From assembly GCA_903923395.1 (NCBI GenBank), contig CAIXXM010000083.1, forward strand, positions 123,128 through 187,127: DNA of 64,000 bases. The letters are read 5' to 3'. Shown here piece by piece: positions 8,746-15,788 of this stretch (the stretch's first letter is position 1; each line of letters begins with the position of its first letter). Source of the stretch: an uncultured Acidobacteriia bacterium. Its GTDB lineage: Bacteria; Acidobacteriota; Terriglobia; Bryobacterales; Bryobacteraceae. A program made the translations under genes and the position numbers. The notes below the pieces were generated by a model. That model was not told where the DNA came from. It saw nothing but the letters and a program-made list of their open reading frames with translations, and did not search any database.

Positions 8746-8773
8746 TTGACACAATGAGAATATGCTGTACTAT
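8746..8773 (+). promoter_or_regulatory. sigma-70-like promoter for the TonB-type gene
   Basis: TTGACA (8746-8751) is followed after 16 bases by TACTAT (8768-8773), 39 bases before the ATG at 8813. The -10 overlaps a TGTACT ATG AGTACT dyad, and a second AGTACT lies at 8792-8797. These GTAC-centred palindromes could be operator half-sites. That regulatory role is inference. Confidence 0.5.
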
Positions 8774-8812
8774 GAGTACTGTTGACCTTGAAGTACTAGA
8801 GGCTAAGTGACG

Positions 8813-9907
8813 ATGGACGACAAACATTTTGTTCAGCCCGCGCTATTTCAACCGATGGAGCCGCCGAAGCGGTCTCCCGCATCGATTGCTGTAAGTATTG
8901 CTGTCCATGTGGGCATCATTGGTCTGGCCGTGATGATTCCCGTCGCCACGGTAAACAAGGTGATGCAGCCGCATCGTGTGATCTCCTATCTGCCGCCTGA
9001 GCCGGTAAAGCCCTACGAGCCGAAAAAGGTAGTACTTCCCAAGATCAAGACCAAGGTTTTCGAACTGCCGCCGACCGTCAAGCCAGTCGTGAAGTTACCG
9101 GAAATCAAGCCGATCGAACCGCCGAAGATCGCGCCGCCGCCGGAACTGCCCAAGGTGGCCGTCAATATTCCCAACCCCGTTCCGCTTCCCAAAGTGGAAC
9201 CCGCACCGGTTAGACCTGCAGTGAAGACCAACGTGTTTGCGACGCCGGAAGCGCCCGCGACAAATCTGGCACCGAAGAGCCCCGTGAAGGATGTCAAGAC
9301 GGACAACTTCGGTACACAGGCAGCGGCAGCCGGGGCGAAGGCACCGGTCAAAACAGTACAGACTGGCGGTTTCGGGGACCCGAACGGTGTCGCCCCGTCG
9401 AAGAATTCAACCAATAAGGGTGTTGTGATGGCCGCCTTTGGCTCCCAGGAACTGCCCGTGGGTAGCGGCAAGGGCGGTGGCGGTGGACGCCAAGCCGTCG
9501 GCAGTGCGGGTTTCGGTGGTGGCTTTGCCTCAGCCGGCCCGGGCGGCAACGGTACCGCAAAGGGTGTTGTTCAATCTTCAGGGTTCGGCCAGACAGTTGC
9601 GGCCGGCCCGGCAAAAAAGGAATCTCCCACCACGCCTCGTGAGACGCAGGTGGAGATCCTTTCCAAACCAAAGCCTGTTTATACCGCCGAAGCCAGGGAT
9701 TTAAAGGTGGAAGGACAGGTCATGGTTGAGGTGCAGTTCTTGGCCTCGGGAACCGTCAAGGTTCTTCGTGTCGTCAAGGGTCTGGGTCACGGTCTCGATG
9801 AGACGGCTCAACAAGCCGCAGCCCAAATCAAATTCAAACCGGCCACCAGGGACGGTGCGGCAATAGACAGCACTGCCCGGGTCTACATTGTGTTCCAACT
9901 GACGTAA
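8813..9907 (+). CDS. TonB-type energy transducer with proline-rich and FG-repeat linker
   Basis: A 364-residue protein. After a short cytoplasmic segment comes one membrane helix (about residues 24-44). A long proline/lysine-rich stretch follows (about 60-135), then a Gly/Ala-rich region (about 138-262) with repeated V-x-x-x-FG units (VKTDNFG, VQTGGFG, VMAAFG, VGSAGFG, VQSSGFG). The C-terminal TonB domain spans about 280-364 (PVYTAEARDLKVEGQVMVEV ... LDETAQQAA ... IKFKPA). TonB proteins carry proton-motive energy from the inner membrane to outer-membrane receptors, several of which are encoded here. I chose ATG 8813; GTG 8807 is possible. It sits between two M48 paralogues, suggesting one functional unit. 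Confidence 0.88.
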   Translation: MDDKHFVQPALFQPMEPPKRSPASIAVSIAVHVGIIGLAVMIPVATVNKVMQPHRVISYLPPEPVKPYEPKKVVLPKIKTKVFELPPTVKPVVKLPEIKPIEPPKIAPPPELPKVAVNIPNPVPLPKVEPAPVRPAVKTNVFATPEAPATNLAPKSPVKDVKTDNFGTQAAAAGAKAPVKTVQTGGFGDPNGVAPSKNSTNKGVVMAAFGSQELPVGSGKGGGGGRQAVGSAGFGGGFASAGPGGNGTAKGVVQSSGFGQTVAAGPAKKESPTTPRETQVEILSKPKPVYTAEARDLKVEGQVMVEVQFLASGTVKVLRVVKGLGHGLDETAQQAAAQIKFKPATRDGAAIDSTARVYIVFQLT

Positions 9908-9944
9908 AACACTAGGCAAACGTACTAACACGGAGGAGGACTCC

Positions 9945-11636
9945 ATGAAACGCTACACAACATCCCGCCTCGCGGGAGCGCTGCTCTGCGCCTTGCTGAC
10001 AGCGACCACGGCTTCAGCTCAGCAGCCGGCACCACAATCGATGGATGAAGTCGTGCAGAGAATTTGCGCGCAGGAAGCAATCACACTGCGGGTACTCAAA
10101 GGCTTCCACCCCGTCGCAGAGACCTACATCCAGGAACTGAAAGCGGACGAGGATCTCGGCTCAGTCCCCTCTACGGACCATTACTTTCTCGGCAAGATCG
10201 ACCTCTCCAAGGGCGTAACAGTGGATTCCTTCATCCCCGAACCGCGCCACCGCTTCAAGCTCCCCAAATTCAAGAACTTCTTCAACATCACCCTGCTTCC
10301 CCGCGGCTTTGCGCAAATGATGATCATCGATGGCGAGGGCTTCAATCCCGCCACTTATGACTTTGAATTCGTGAAGCGCGAGTTTGTTGGCGATGTCCGC
10401 ACTCTGGTCTTTAACGTCAAAGCGAAGAAGAATTCCGGTACTGGCCGCTTTATCGGCCGTATCTGGGCGGAAGACCATGACTTCAACATCGTGCGTTTCA
10501 ACGGGACTTATGGACCGGCCCCCAAGGGCAGTTTCTATCTGCACTTTGATTCCTGGCGGGTAAATACCGGCCCGGATCTATGGATGCCCTATGCGCTCTA
10601 TGTCGAAGAGTCAGATCTTCCTTACGCCATGGGCCGCAAGAAGATGATCTTCAAATCGCAGACCCGCTTCTGGGGCTATGATGCCAAGGTCAATCCCGAA
10701 GAGGGCATCTTCACCAGTCTCTATGTCGACCTGAACGCCGCGCAGGATAAGGCCGCAACCGCGGATGCGAGTCCGCTCGAAGGGCTCCGCCAGTGGCAGG
10801 CGCAGGCGGAGGACAACATCCTCTCGCGCATGCAGAAAGCCGCGTTGCTCGCCCCCGCGGGTGAGGTCGAAAAGGTGCTGGAGACCGTTGTCAACAACCT
10901 CATCGTCACCAATAATCTCGATATCCAGCCCGATGTGCACTGCCGCGTTTTGCTGACCTCGCCCATTGAAAGCTTTACCGTTGGCCACAGCATTGTGATC
11001 AGCCGCGGTCTGCTGGACACTCTGCCCGATGAGGCCTCGCTGGCAGCAGTCATGGCGCACGAATTAGCTCATATCGCCCTCGGCCACAAGCTCGATACCA
11101 AGTTTTCGTTCACGGACCGGATGCAATTCCAGGACACCGAAGCGCTCCAGAACTTGATTTTCGCCCGCCCGGACAAGGAAGAAACCGAAGCGGACGACAA
11201 AGCGATGGAACTGCTCGCGGCTTCTCCCTACAAAGATAAGCTCGCCTCCCCGGGGCTCTTCCTTCGTGCACTGGCGGCGCGTTCCAGTTCGATGCCGGGC
11301 CTGACGCATCCTTTGTTCGGCGGCCGTATGGCGGATACTTCCGCAGTCCTCCGGATGAAGAAGTTGATGGACACCGCGCCCGAACTGAAGATTCGCGCAC
11401 TGGACCAGACCGCCGCTCTGCCGCTGGGCGGACGCATCAAGGTCGATCCCTGGACCGACGAAGTGAAACTCCTCCGCAGCCGCACAGTGCCCCTGCTCTC
11501 GGCGCGCGAGAAGATGCAATTCGAAGTGGCTCCGATCTTCATCAACCTGACCCGCATCAAGGTTCCCGAAGAACCCGGCAAGGAACCGGCGAAGGACACG
11601 GTGCAGAAATCGGGCGGTTCCGGCGGCAATCAGTAG
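9945..11636 (+). CDS. secreted M48 family metalloprotease with N-terminal lipoprotein-sorting-like domain (paralogue 2)
   Basis: A 563-residue paralogue of the protein at 7024, matching it from end to end. The ATG follows a strong GGAGGAGGA ribosome site. A signal peptide (ending TTASAQ) leads to the beta-rich N-terminal domain (YDFEFVKREFVGDVRTLVF, GRIWAEDHDFNIVRFNGTY, LHFDSWRVNTGPDLWMP). The M48 peptidase carries HELAH at 372-376 and a canonical ExxAD (E413, A416, D417). The tail is rich in Pro, Glu and Lys. It follows the TonB-type gene by 37 bases and ends at a strong terminator, so M48-TonB-M48 likely forms one or two transcripts. The complete metal site suggests this copy is the better-conserved enzyme. 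Confidence 0.9.
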   Translation: MKRYTTSRLAGALLCALLTATTASAQQPAPQSMDEVVQRICAQEAITLRVLKGFHPVAETYIQELKADEDLGSVPSTDHYFLGKIDLSKGVTVDSFIPEPRHRFKLPKFKNFFNITLLPRGFAQMMIIDGEGFNPATYDFEFVKREFVGDVRTLVFNVKAKKNSGTGRFIGRIWAEDHDFNIVRFNGTYGPAPKGSFYLHFDSWRVNTGPDLWMPYALYVEESDLPYAMGRKKMIFKSQTRFWGYDAKVNPEEGIFTSLYVDLNAAQDKAATADASPLEGLRQWQAQAEDNILSRMQKAALLAPAGEVEKVLETVVNNLIVTNNLDIQPDVHCRVLLTSPIESFTVGHSIVISRGLLDTLPDEASLAAVMAHELAHIALGHKLDTKFSFTDRMQFQDTEALQNLIFARPDKEETEADDKAMELLAASPYKDKLASPGLFLRALAARSSSMPGLTHPLFGGRMADTSAVLRMKKLMDTAPELKIRALDQTAALPLGGRIKVDPWTDEVKLLRSRTVPLLSAREKMQFEVAPIFINLTRIKVPEEPGKEPAKDTVQKSGGSGGNQ

Positions 11637-11666
11637 TAATTTCTTTTCCTTTCTCTCTCCAAGTGC

Positions 11667-11696
11667 GGCGCCCCAAATTCTCGGGGCGCCTTTTTT
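11667..11696 (+). terminator. Rho-independent terminator after the second M48 gene
   Basis: GGCGCCCC (11667-11674) pairs perfectly with GGGGCGCC (11683-11690) around an 8-base loop and is followed by six T. It ends the M48-TonB-M48 group just before the amidohydrolase start at 11710. Confidence 0.9.
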
Positions 11697-11709
11697 GTAT
11701 CGTGGAACC

Positions 11710-12537
11710 ATGCGAATCATTGACGCGCACGTTCATTTCTGGGACCCTCAACGCTTGCACTACCCCTGGCTCCCCCACGTGCCGCAACTGAACCGCGCAT
11801 TCCTGCTGCAGGATTACAATGCAGCCTGCGGTGAGATCCAGGTGGAGGCCATGTATTTTGTCCAGGCCGAGTGCGCCCCGGATCAGGCCATGGAAGAAGT
11901 TCGCTTCATCTCGGAACTGGCTGTTGAAGACCCCCGGCTTCGCGGCATGGTGCCGTTTGCACCGCTGGAACTCGGCAACGCTGCACGCCCGTGGCTGGAA
12001 ACGCTCCAACAGAACCCTCTGGTGAAGGGCGTTCGCCGCATGATCAAATCCGAACAGGACTTGGATTTCTGCCTTCGCCCCAAGTTCCTCGAAGGAGTGC
12101 ATGCGCTGGCGGATTACAACTTCAGCTTCGCCCTCGGCATCAACTGGCGACACATGAAGAACGCCGCCAAGCTTGTGGAAGCCTGCCCGAATGTGAAGTT
12201 CGCCATCGATCACTTCGCCCAGCCGGACATCAAACACCACATGCTGGACCCCTGGCGTGACGACCTCCGCCGCCTCGCGGCACAGCCCAACACCTGGTGC
12301 AAATTATCGAGCCTCGCCACCGAAGCCGACCACACCCATTGGACCGTTGATGACGTGCGCCCCTACCTCGAACATGTGGCGGAATGTTTCCCCGCAAACC
12401 GGATCATGTTCGCGACAGATTGGCCCGTTTCGACGCAGGCCATGACTATCCCGCAGGCCGTCGATATCATCTGCAAACTGGATCCCGCACTCATCAATTC
12501 CACCGCCCTCGACTTTTATGAAAACCGTCTACCTTGA
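11710..12537 (+). CDS. amidohydrolase-2 family (lactonase-like TIM-barrel hydrolase)
   Basis: A 275-residue cytoplasmic protein of the amidohydrolase-2 family, which includes L-fuconolactonase and related sugar lactonases. The metal site is visible: DAHVHFWD at the N-terminus (His7, His9), AIDHFAQP, and the terminal Asp in IMFATDWPVS. The start at ATG 11710 (MRIIDAHVHFWD) matches the family. Its last 20 bases overlap the dehydrogenase gene, so the two are translated together. A sugar dehydrogenase followed by a lactonase is a common oxidative sugar route, and this pairing would fit it; the sugar is not known. Confidence 0.88.
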   Translation: MRIIDAHVHFWDPQRLHYPWLPHVPQLNRAFLLQDYNAACGEIQVEAMYFVQAECAPDQAMEEVRFISELAVEDPRLRGMVPFAPLELGNAARPWLETLQQNPLVKGVRRMIKSEQDLDFCLRPKFLEGVHALADYNFSFALGINWRHMKNAAKLVEACPNVKFAIDHFAQPDIKHHMLDPWRDDLRRLAAQPNTWCKLSSLATEADHTHWTVDDVRPYLEHVAECFPANRIMFATDWPVSTQAMTIPQAVDIICKLDPALINSTALDFYENRLP

Positions 12538-13471
12538 AGCAGGCCGGGTTGAACTCCGCGACGTACCCGTTCCTGACCGCCCGGAAGGCTTTGCGCTCAT
12601 CCGCCTTTTGACTGCCGGCATCTGCAATACCGACCTCGAATTGCAACGCGGCTACTACGGCTTCGCCGGCACGCCAGGCCATGAATTTATTGGCGAAGTG
12701 GTGGCGGCGGACACGGCTGCCCTCATCGGCAAGCGCGTTGCCGGGGAAATCAATCTCGCCTGCAACCATTGCGACTGGTGCCGGAAAGGCATGGGCCGCC
12801 ATTGCCCGAACCGCAGCGTCCTGGGCATTGTGAACCATCCCGGTGCCTTCGCGGAGTTCCTCACCCTGCCGGAAAGGAACCTCCATGTGCTGCCGGAAGC
12901 ACTCGATACCCGCCGCGCTGTCTTCATCGAACCCGTCGCGGCGGCATGCCAGATTCTCGATCAAGTGGCTATCCCCTGGGACTCTGAGGTAGCCGTGCTG
13001 GGTGACGGCAAGCTGGGGTTGCTGATCTCGCAAGTGTTGCAGGCCAGAGCCTTGCGCGTTCACCAGTTCGGCAGACACAGGGAGAAACTTCGTATCGCGG
13101 AAAAGTCCGGCGTGACAACAGAGATCGTTGGCAACAATCTTCCTCATCACAAGTATCAATGGGTGGTGGACGCCACAGGCTCCCCGGAAGGCCTCAAGGT
13201 CGCCGTTCAAATGGTCACGCCGACAGGTACCGTAATCCTGAAATCTACGGTCCATGGCGAAGTGCCCGTGGATACGGCACCGGTTATTGTCAACGAAATC
13301 ACGCTGGTCGGGTCACGTTGTGGACGTTTCGAACCAGCGATCGAATTATTGCAGTTGGGGGCCATCGACGTGGAGTCAATGATCTCAGATACCGTCGCGC
13401 TAGGCAGCGCACCCGCCGGATTCGAACGGGCTGCACAGCGCGGTGTTCTGAAGGTGCTGCTCGAAAACTAG
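12518..13471 (+). CDS. zinc-dependent medium-chain alcohol/sugar dehydrogenase
   Basis: A 317-residue MDR-family dehydrogenase using NAD(P). The N-terminal catalytic domain has ICNTD (catalytic-zinc Cys), GHEFIGEV, and the four-cysteine structural zinc loop CNHCDWCRKGMGRHC. The nucleotide-binding site is VAVLGDGKLGLL. At 317 residues it is slightly short but complete. The ATG lies inside the end of the amidohydrolase gene (20-base overlap), indicating coupling. Its TAG shares the palindromic CTAG with the stop of the convergent gene, so the two coding regions overlap by the whole tetranucleotide. The likely role is oxidation of a sugar or polyol. Confidence 0.88.
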   Translation: MKTVYLEAGRVELRDVPVPDRPEGFALIRLLTAGICNTDLELQRGYYGFAGTPGHEFIGEVVAADTAALIGKRVAGEINLACNHCDWCRKGMGRHCPNRSVLGIVNHPGAFAEFLTLPERNLHVLPEALDTRRAVFIEPVAAACQILDQVAIPWDSEVAVLGDGKLGLLISQVLQARALRVHQFGRHREKLRIAEKSGVTTEIVGNNLPHHKYQWVVDATGSPEGLKVAVQMVTPTGTVILKSTVHGEVPVDTAPVIVNEITLVGSRCGRFEPAIELLQLGAIDVESMISDTVALGSAPAGFERAAQRGVLKVLLEN

Positions 13472-14070
13472 CGGCCGGACACAACAACTCCGCCGTTCAG
13501 AGTGGAAATACTGATATTTTCCCCAGTCACCGAGTGGCCGCTCTTCTCCAGTTTCAGACTGGCCGGAGCGGCAACAGCCACGCCGCCGTTGCGTGTGGAA
13601 AGCCTGATTTCATGAGGCCTTGCGCCCTGTCTCAGGGAAACAGCCAAGCCCCCATTCACGGTATCGCCAAGCACTGACCCGGTGATTCCATCCACGGCCA
13701 GCCCCCCGTTATTCGCCTTCAGTTGAATATCCGTCTTGCGGGGCACGAGAATCTCATACGTGACCCTCCAGACCGACGCTTGCGGCCCTGCGGAAATCAC
13801 GCCGTCTGTGATCTGCAGTTCGACACCCGCGCGCTTCGAAGAAGTCTCAATCCTGGCCAGTATCAGAATGTCCGGGCGGTCTTCTCCCCGCACCGAGATC
13901 GCACCGTTGCGACCGCTGTCAATCTTCAGTTGTGGAATCGCGGAGATGGTCACCTCCCGCACTTCGCAAGACGGAGCATCCGAATTCCTGCAGTCCAGCG
14001 CCGCCGTTTGCGCCAGCAGGCACCAGCAGATTCTGGGCATCGCCACACAGAACAAGAGGAAGGTCCGCAT
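13468..14070 (-). CDS. secreted DUF4097-like repeat protein
   Basis: A 200-residue exported protein. The start at ATG 14070 gives a hydrophobic signal (MRTFLLFCVAMPRICWCLLAQ). The mature part is a series of beta repeats containing Asn-Gly-Gly followed by small hydrophobics: NNGGLAV, VNGGLAV, RNGGVAV and LNGGVVV, spaced about 22-35 residues apart. This is the look of the putative adhesin/beta-helix family (DUF4097/DUF2807). Function in this family is not established. It lies 38 bases beyond the end of the rhodanese gene on the same strand and could be the last gene of the murA operon. Confidence 0.7.
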   Translation of the reverse strand: MRTFLLFCVAMPRICWCLLAQTAALDCRNSDAPSCEVREVTISAIPQLKIDSGRNGAISVRGEDRPDILILARIETSSKRAGVELQITDGVISAGPQASVWRVTYEILVPRKTDIQLKANNGGLAVDGITGSVLGDTVNGGLAVSLRQGARPHEIRLSTRNGGVAVAAPASLKLEKSGHSVTGENISISTLNGGVVVSGR

Positions 14071-14107
14071 GGCTGGTTCGACGCCAACCATGAGGATTGG
14101 TTAGTCG

Positions 14108-14479
14108 CTATTCGAGCGGAAGACCGCTGTCTTTCAGCGCGCGCCATCCGCCGTCGAGAGAAATGGCATTGGTGTAGCCCATCTTTCCCAGGTTGTCAGC
14201 AGCCAGCGCGGAACGGAAGCCACCGCCGCAGTAGAGCACCAGCGTGGTGGACTTATCTGGATACGCCGCTTCGATGTCGCGCTCCATGATGCCCTTGCTC
14301 ATATGCACCGCTCCGGCGACGTGGCCTGCCGCGAACTCATTGTCTTCGCGCACGTCCACCAGAACATGCGGCGTGCCCTCCGCAAGCATTTGCTTGTAAC
14401 CGTTGACGTCCGTCTCCTTGACGCGGGTTTTGGCGTCATTGACGATTGCGAGAAAGCCGGGGCTGTGGGTCATTGCCAT
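14108..14479 (-). CDS. rhodanese-like sulfurtransferase
   Basis: A 123-residue single-domain rhodanese. The active-site loop is YCGGGFRS with the sulfur-accepting Cys at 84, and the conserved VDVRE and AGHVAGAVHMSKG motifs are present. There is no signal peptide, so it is cytoplasmic. It begins 4 bases after the murA stop on the same strand and is therefore probably co-transcribed with it. Such proteins move sulfane sulfur between thiols; a specific partner cannot be read here. Confidence 0.93.
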   Translation of the reverse strand: MAMTHSPGFLAIVNDAKTRVKETDVNGYKQMLAEGTPHVLVDVREDNEFAAGHVAGAVHMSKGIMERDIEAAYPDKSTTLVLYCGGGFRSALAADNLGKMGYTNAISLDGGWRALKDSGLPLE

Positions 14480-14483
14480 GGCC

Positions 14484-15740
14484 TTATTCTACCCGCTGTA
14501 TGTTGGCTCCCACGGCGGCAAGCTTGGCTTCGATCTTTTCGTACCCGCGGTCAATGTGATACACGCGGTCGATGACAGTCTGCCCTTTTGCGGCTAGCGC
14601 TGCCATGACGAGTGAAGCGCTCGCGCGGAGGTCGCTGGCGATGACACCGGCACCGGTGAGTTTGCTGCGCCCGGCCACGATCGCGCGGCGGCCATCGATA
14701 CGGATCGTCGCCCCCATGCGGGCCAGTTCGGAGACATGCATGAACCGGTTCTCGAAGATGGTCTCCGTGACGAGTGAGATGCCTTCCGCCTGTGTCATCA
14801 GCGCCATGTACTGGGCCTGCAGATCCGTGGCGAAACCGGGGTATTCTTCCGTCGTCATATCGACGGGCTTCAAGCTGCCGGATGGTTTCACGACGAGGGT
14901 CGTGTCATCGGGTTGGGTGAGATCCACACCGGCTTCCTGCAGTTTGACGATCATGGCACCGAGATGATCCGGGCGGCAACCGGTGATCCGGACGTCGCCA
15001 TTGGTGATTGCGGCGGCCATCACGAAGGTACCTGCTTCGATGCGGTCCGCGATGATCTCATGGGTGGCACCTTCGAGGCTGGAGACACCCTGCACAGTGA
15101 TTGTGCTGGTGCCGGCACCCTGGATTTTGGCACCCATCTTGGTGAGCAGATCGGCAAGGTCACTGACTTCAGGTTCGCGGGCAGCGTTCTCAATGGTAGT
15201 TTCGCCCTCCGCGAGAACCGCCGCCATCAGGATGTCTTCCGTGCCGGTGACAGTGATGCGGTCAAAAGAAACGCGGGCACCCTTGAGGCCCTTCGGCGCC
15301 GCCGCCTCAATGTAGCCATGTTCCTGACTGATCACCGCGCCGAGGCGTTCGAGGCCGGAAAGGTGGAAGTTAATGGGCCGGGAGCCGATCGCGCAGCCAC
15401 CGGGCAAAGAGACGCGGGCACGTCCGGCGCGGGCGACCAGCGGCCCGAGCACCAGACTGGAAGCGCGCATGGTCTTGACCAGTTCATAAGGCGCTTCCGG
15501 CGAAACGATAGCCGGTGTCTTGAGTGTGACGGTTTCGCCTTCCACGTCGATACTGGAACCGATATCGACCAGCAAGCGCTCCATCGTCCGGATGTCGCGC
15601 ACGCGGGGAACGCGGTGCAGAACCACCGGCTCCGCTGTCAGGAGCGCAGCGGCGAGGGCCGGAAGCGACGAGTTCTTGGAACCGCTGGTGGGAATGATTC
15701 CCTGGAGCGGAGTGCCGCCCTCGATTACGAATTTATCCAT
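14484..15740 (-). CDS. murA: UDP-N-acetylglucosamine 1-carboxyvinyltransferase
   Basis: A 418-residue EPSP-synthase-fold enzyme that transfers enolpyruvate from PEP to UDP-GlcNAc, the first committed step of peptidoglycan synthesis in the cytoplasm. The start MDKFVIEGGTPLQG and the substrate-binding Lys22-Asn23 (SGSKNSSLPALAAAL) are typical. The catalytic loop PGGCAIGSRP keeps Cys116, the residue alkylated by fosfomycin, so no Cys-to-Asp type resistance is predicted. Full length for the family. It is followed at 4 bases by the rhodanese gene. Confidence 0.96.
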   Translation of the reverse strand: MDKFVIEGGTPLQGIIPTSGSKNSSLPALAAALLTAEPVVLHRVPRVRDIRTMERLLVDIGSSIDVEGETVTLKTPAIVSPEAPYELVKTMRASSLVLGPLVARAGRARVSLPGGCAIGSRPINFHLSGLERLGAVISQEHGYIEAAAPKGLKGARVSFDRITVTGTEDILMAAVLAEGETTIENAAREPEVSDLADLLTKMGAKIQGAGTSTITVQGVSSLEGATHEIIADRIEAGTFVMAAAITNGDVRITGCRPDHLGAMIVKLQEAGVDLTQPDDTTLVVKPSGSLKPVDMTTEEYPGFATDLQAQYMALMTQAEGISLVTETIFENRFMHVSELARMGATIRIDGRRAIVAGRSKLTGAGVIASDLRASASLVMAALAAKGQTVIDRVYHIDRGYEKIEAKLAAVGANIQRVE

Positions 15741-15788
15741 TGTTACTATCTTGCCAGCGCGGGCGAGTTGGCGGAGAGCACCCGCGCG

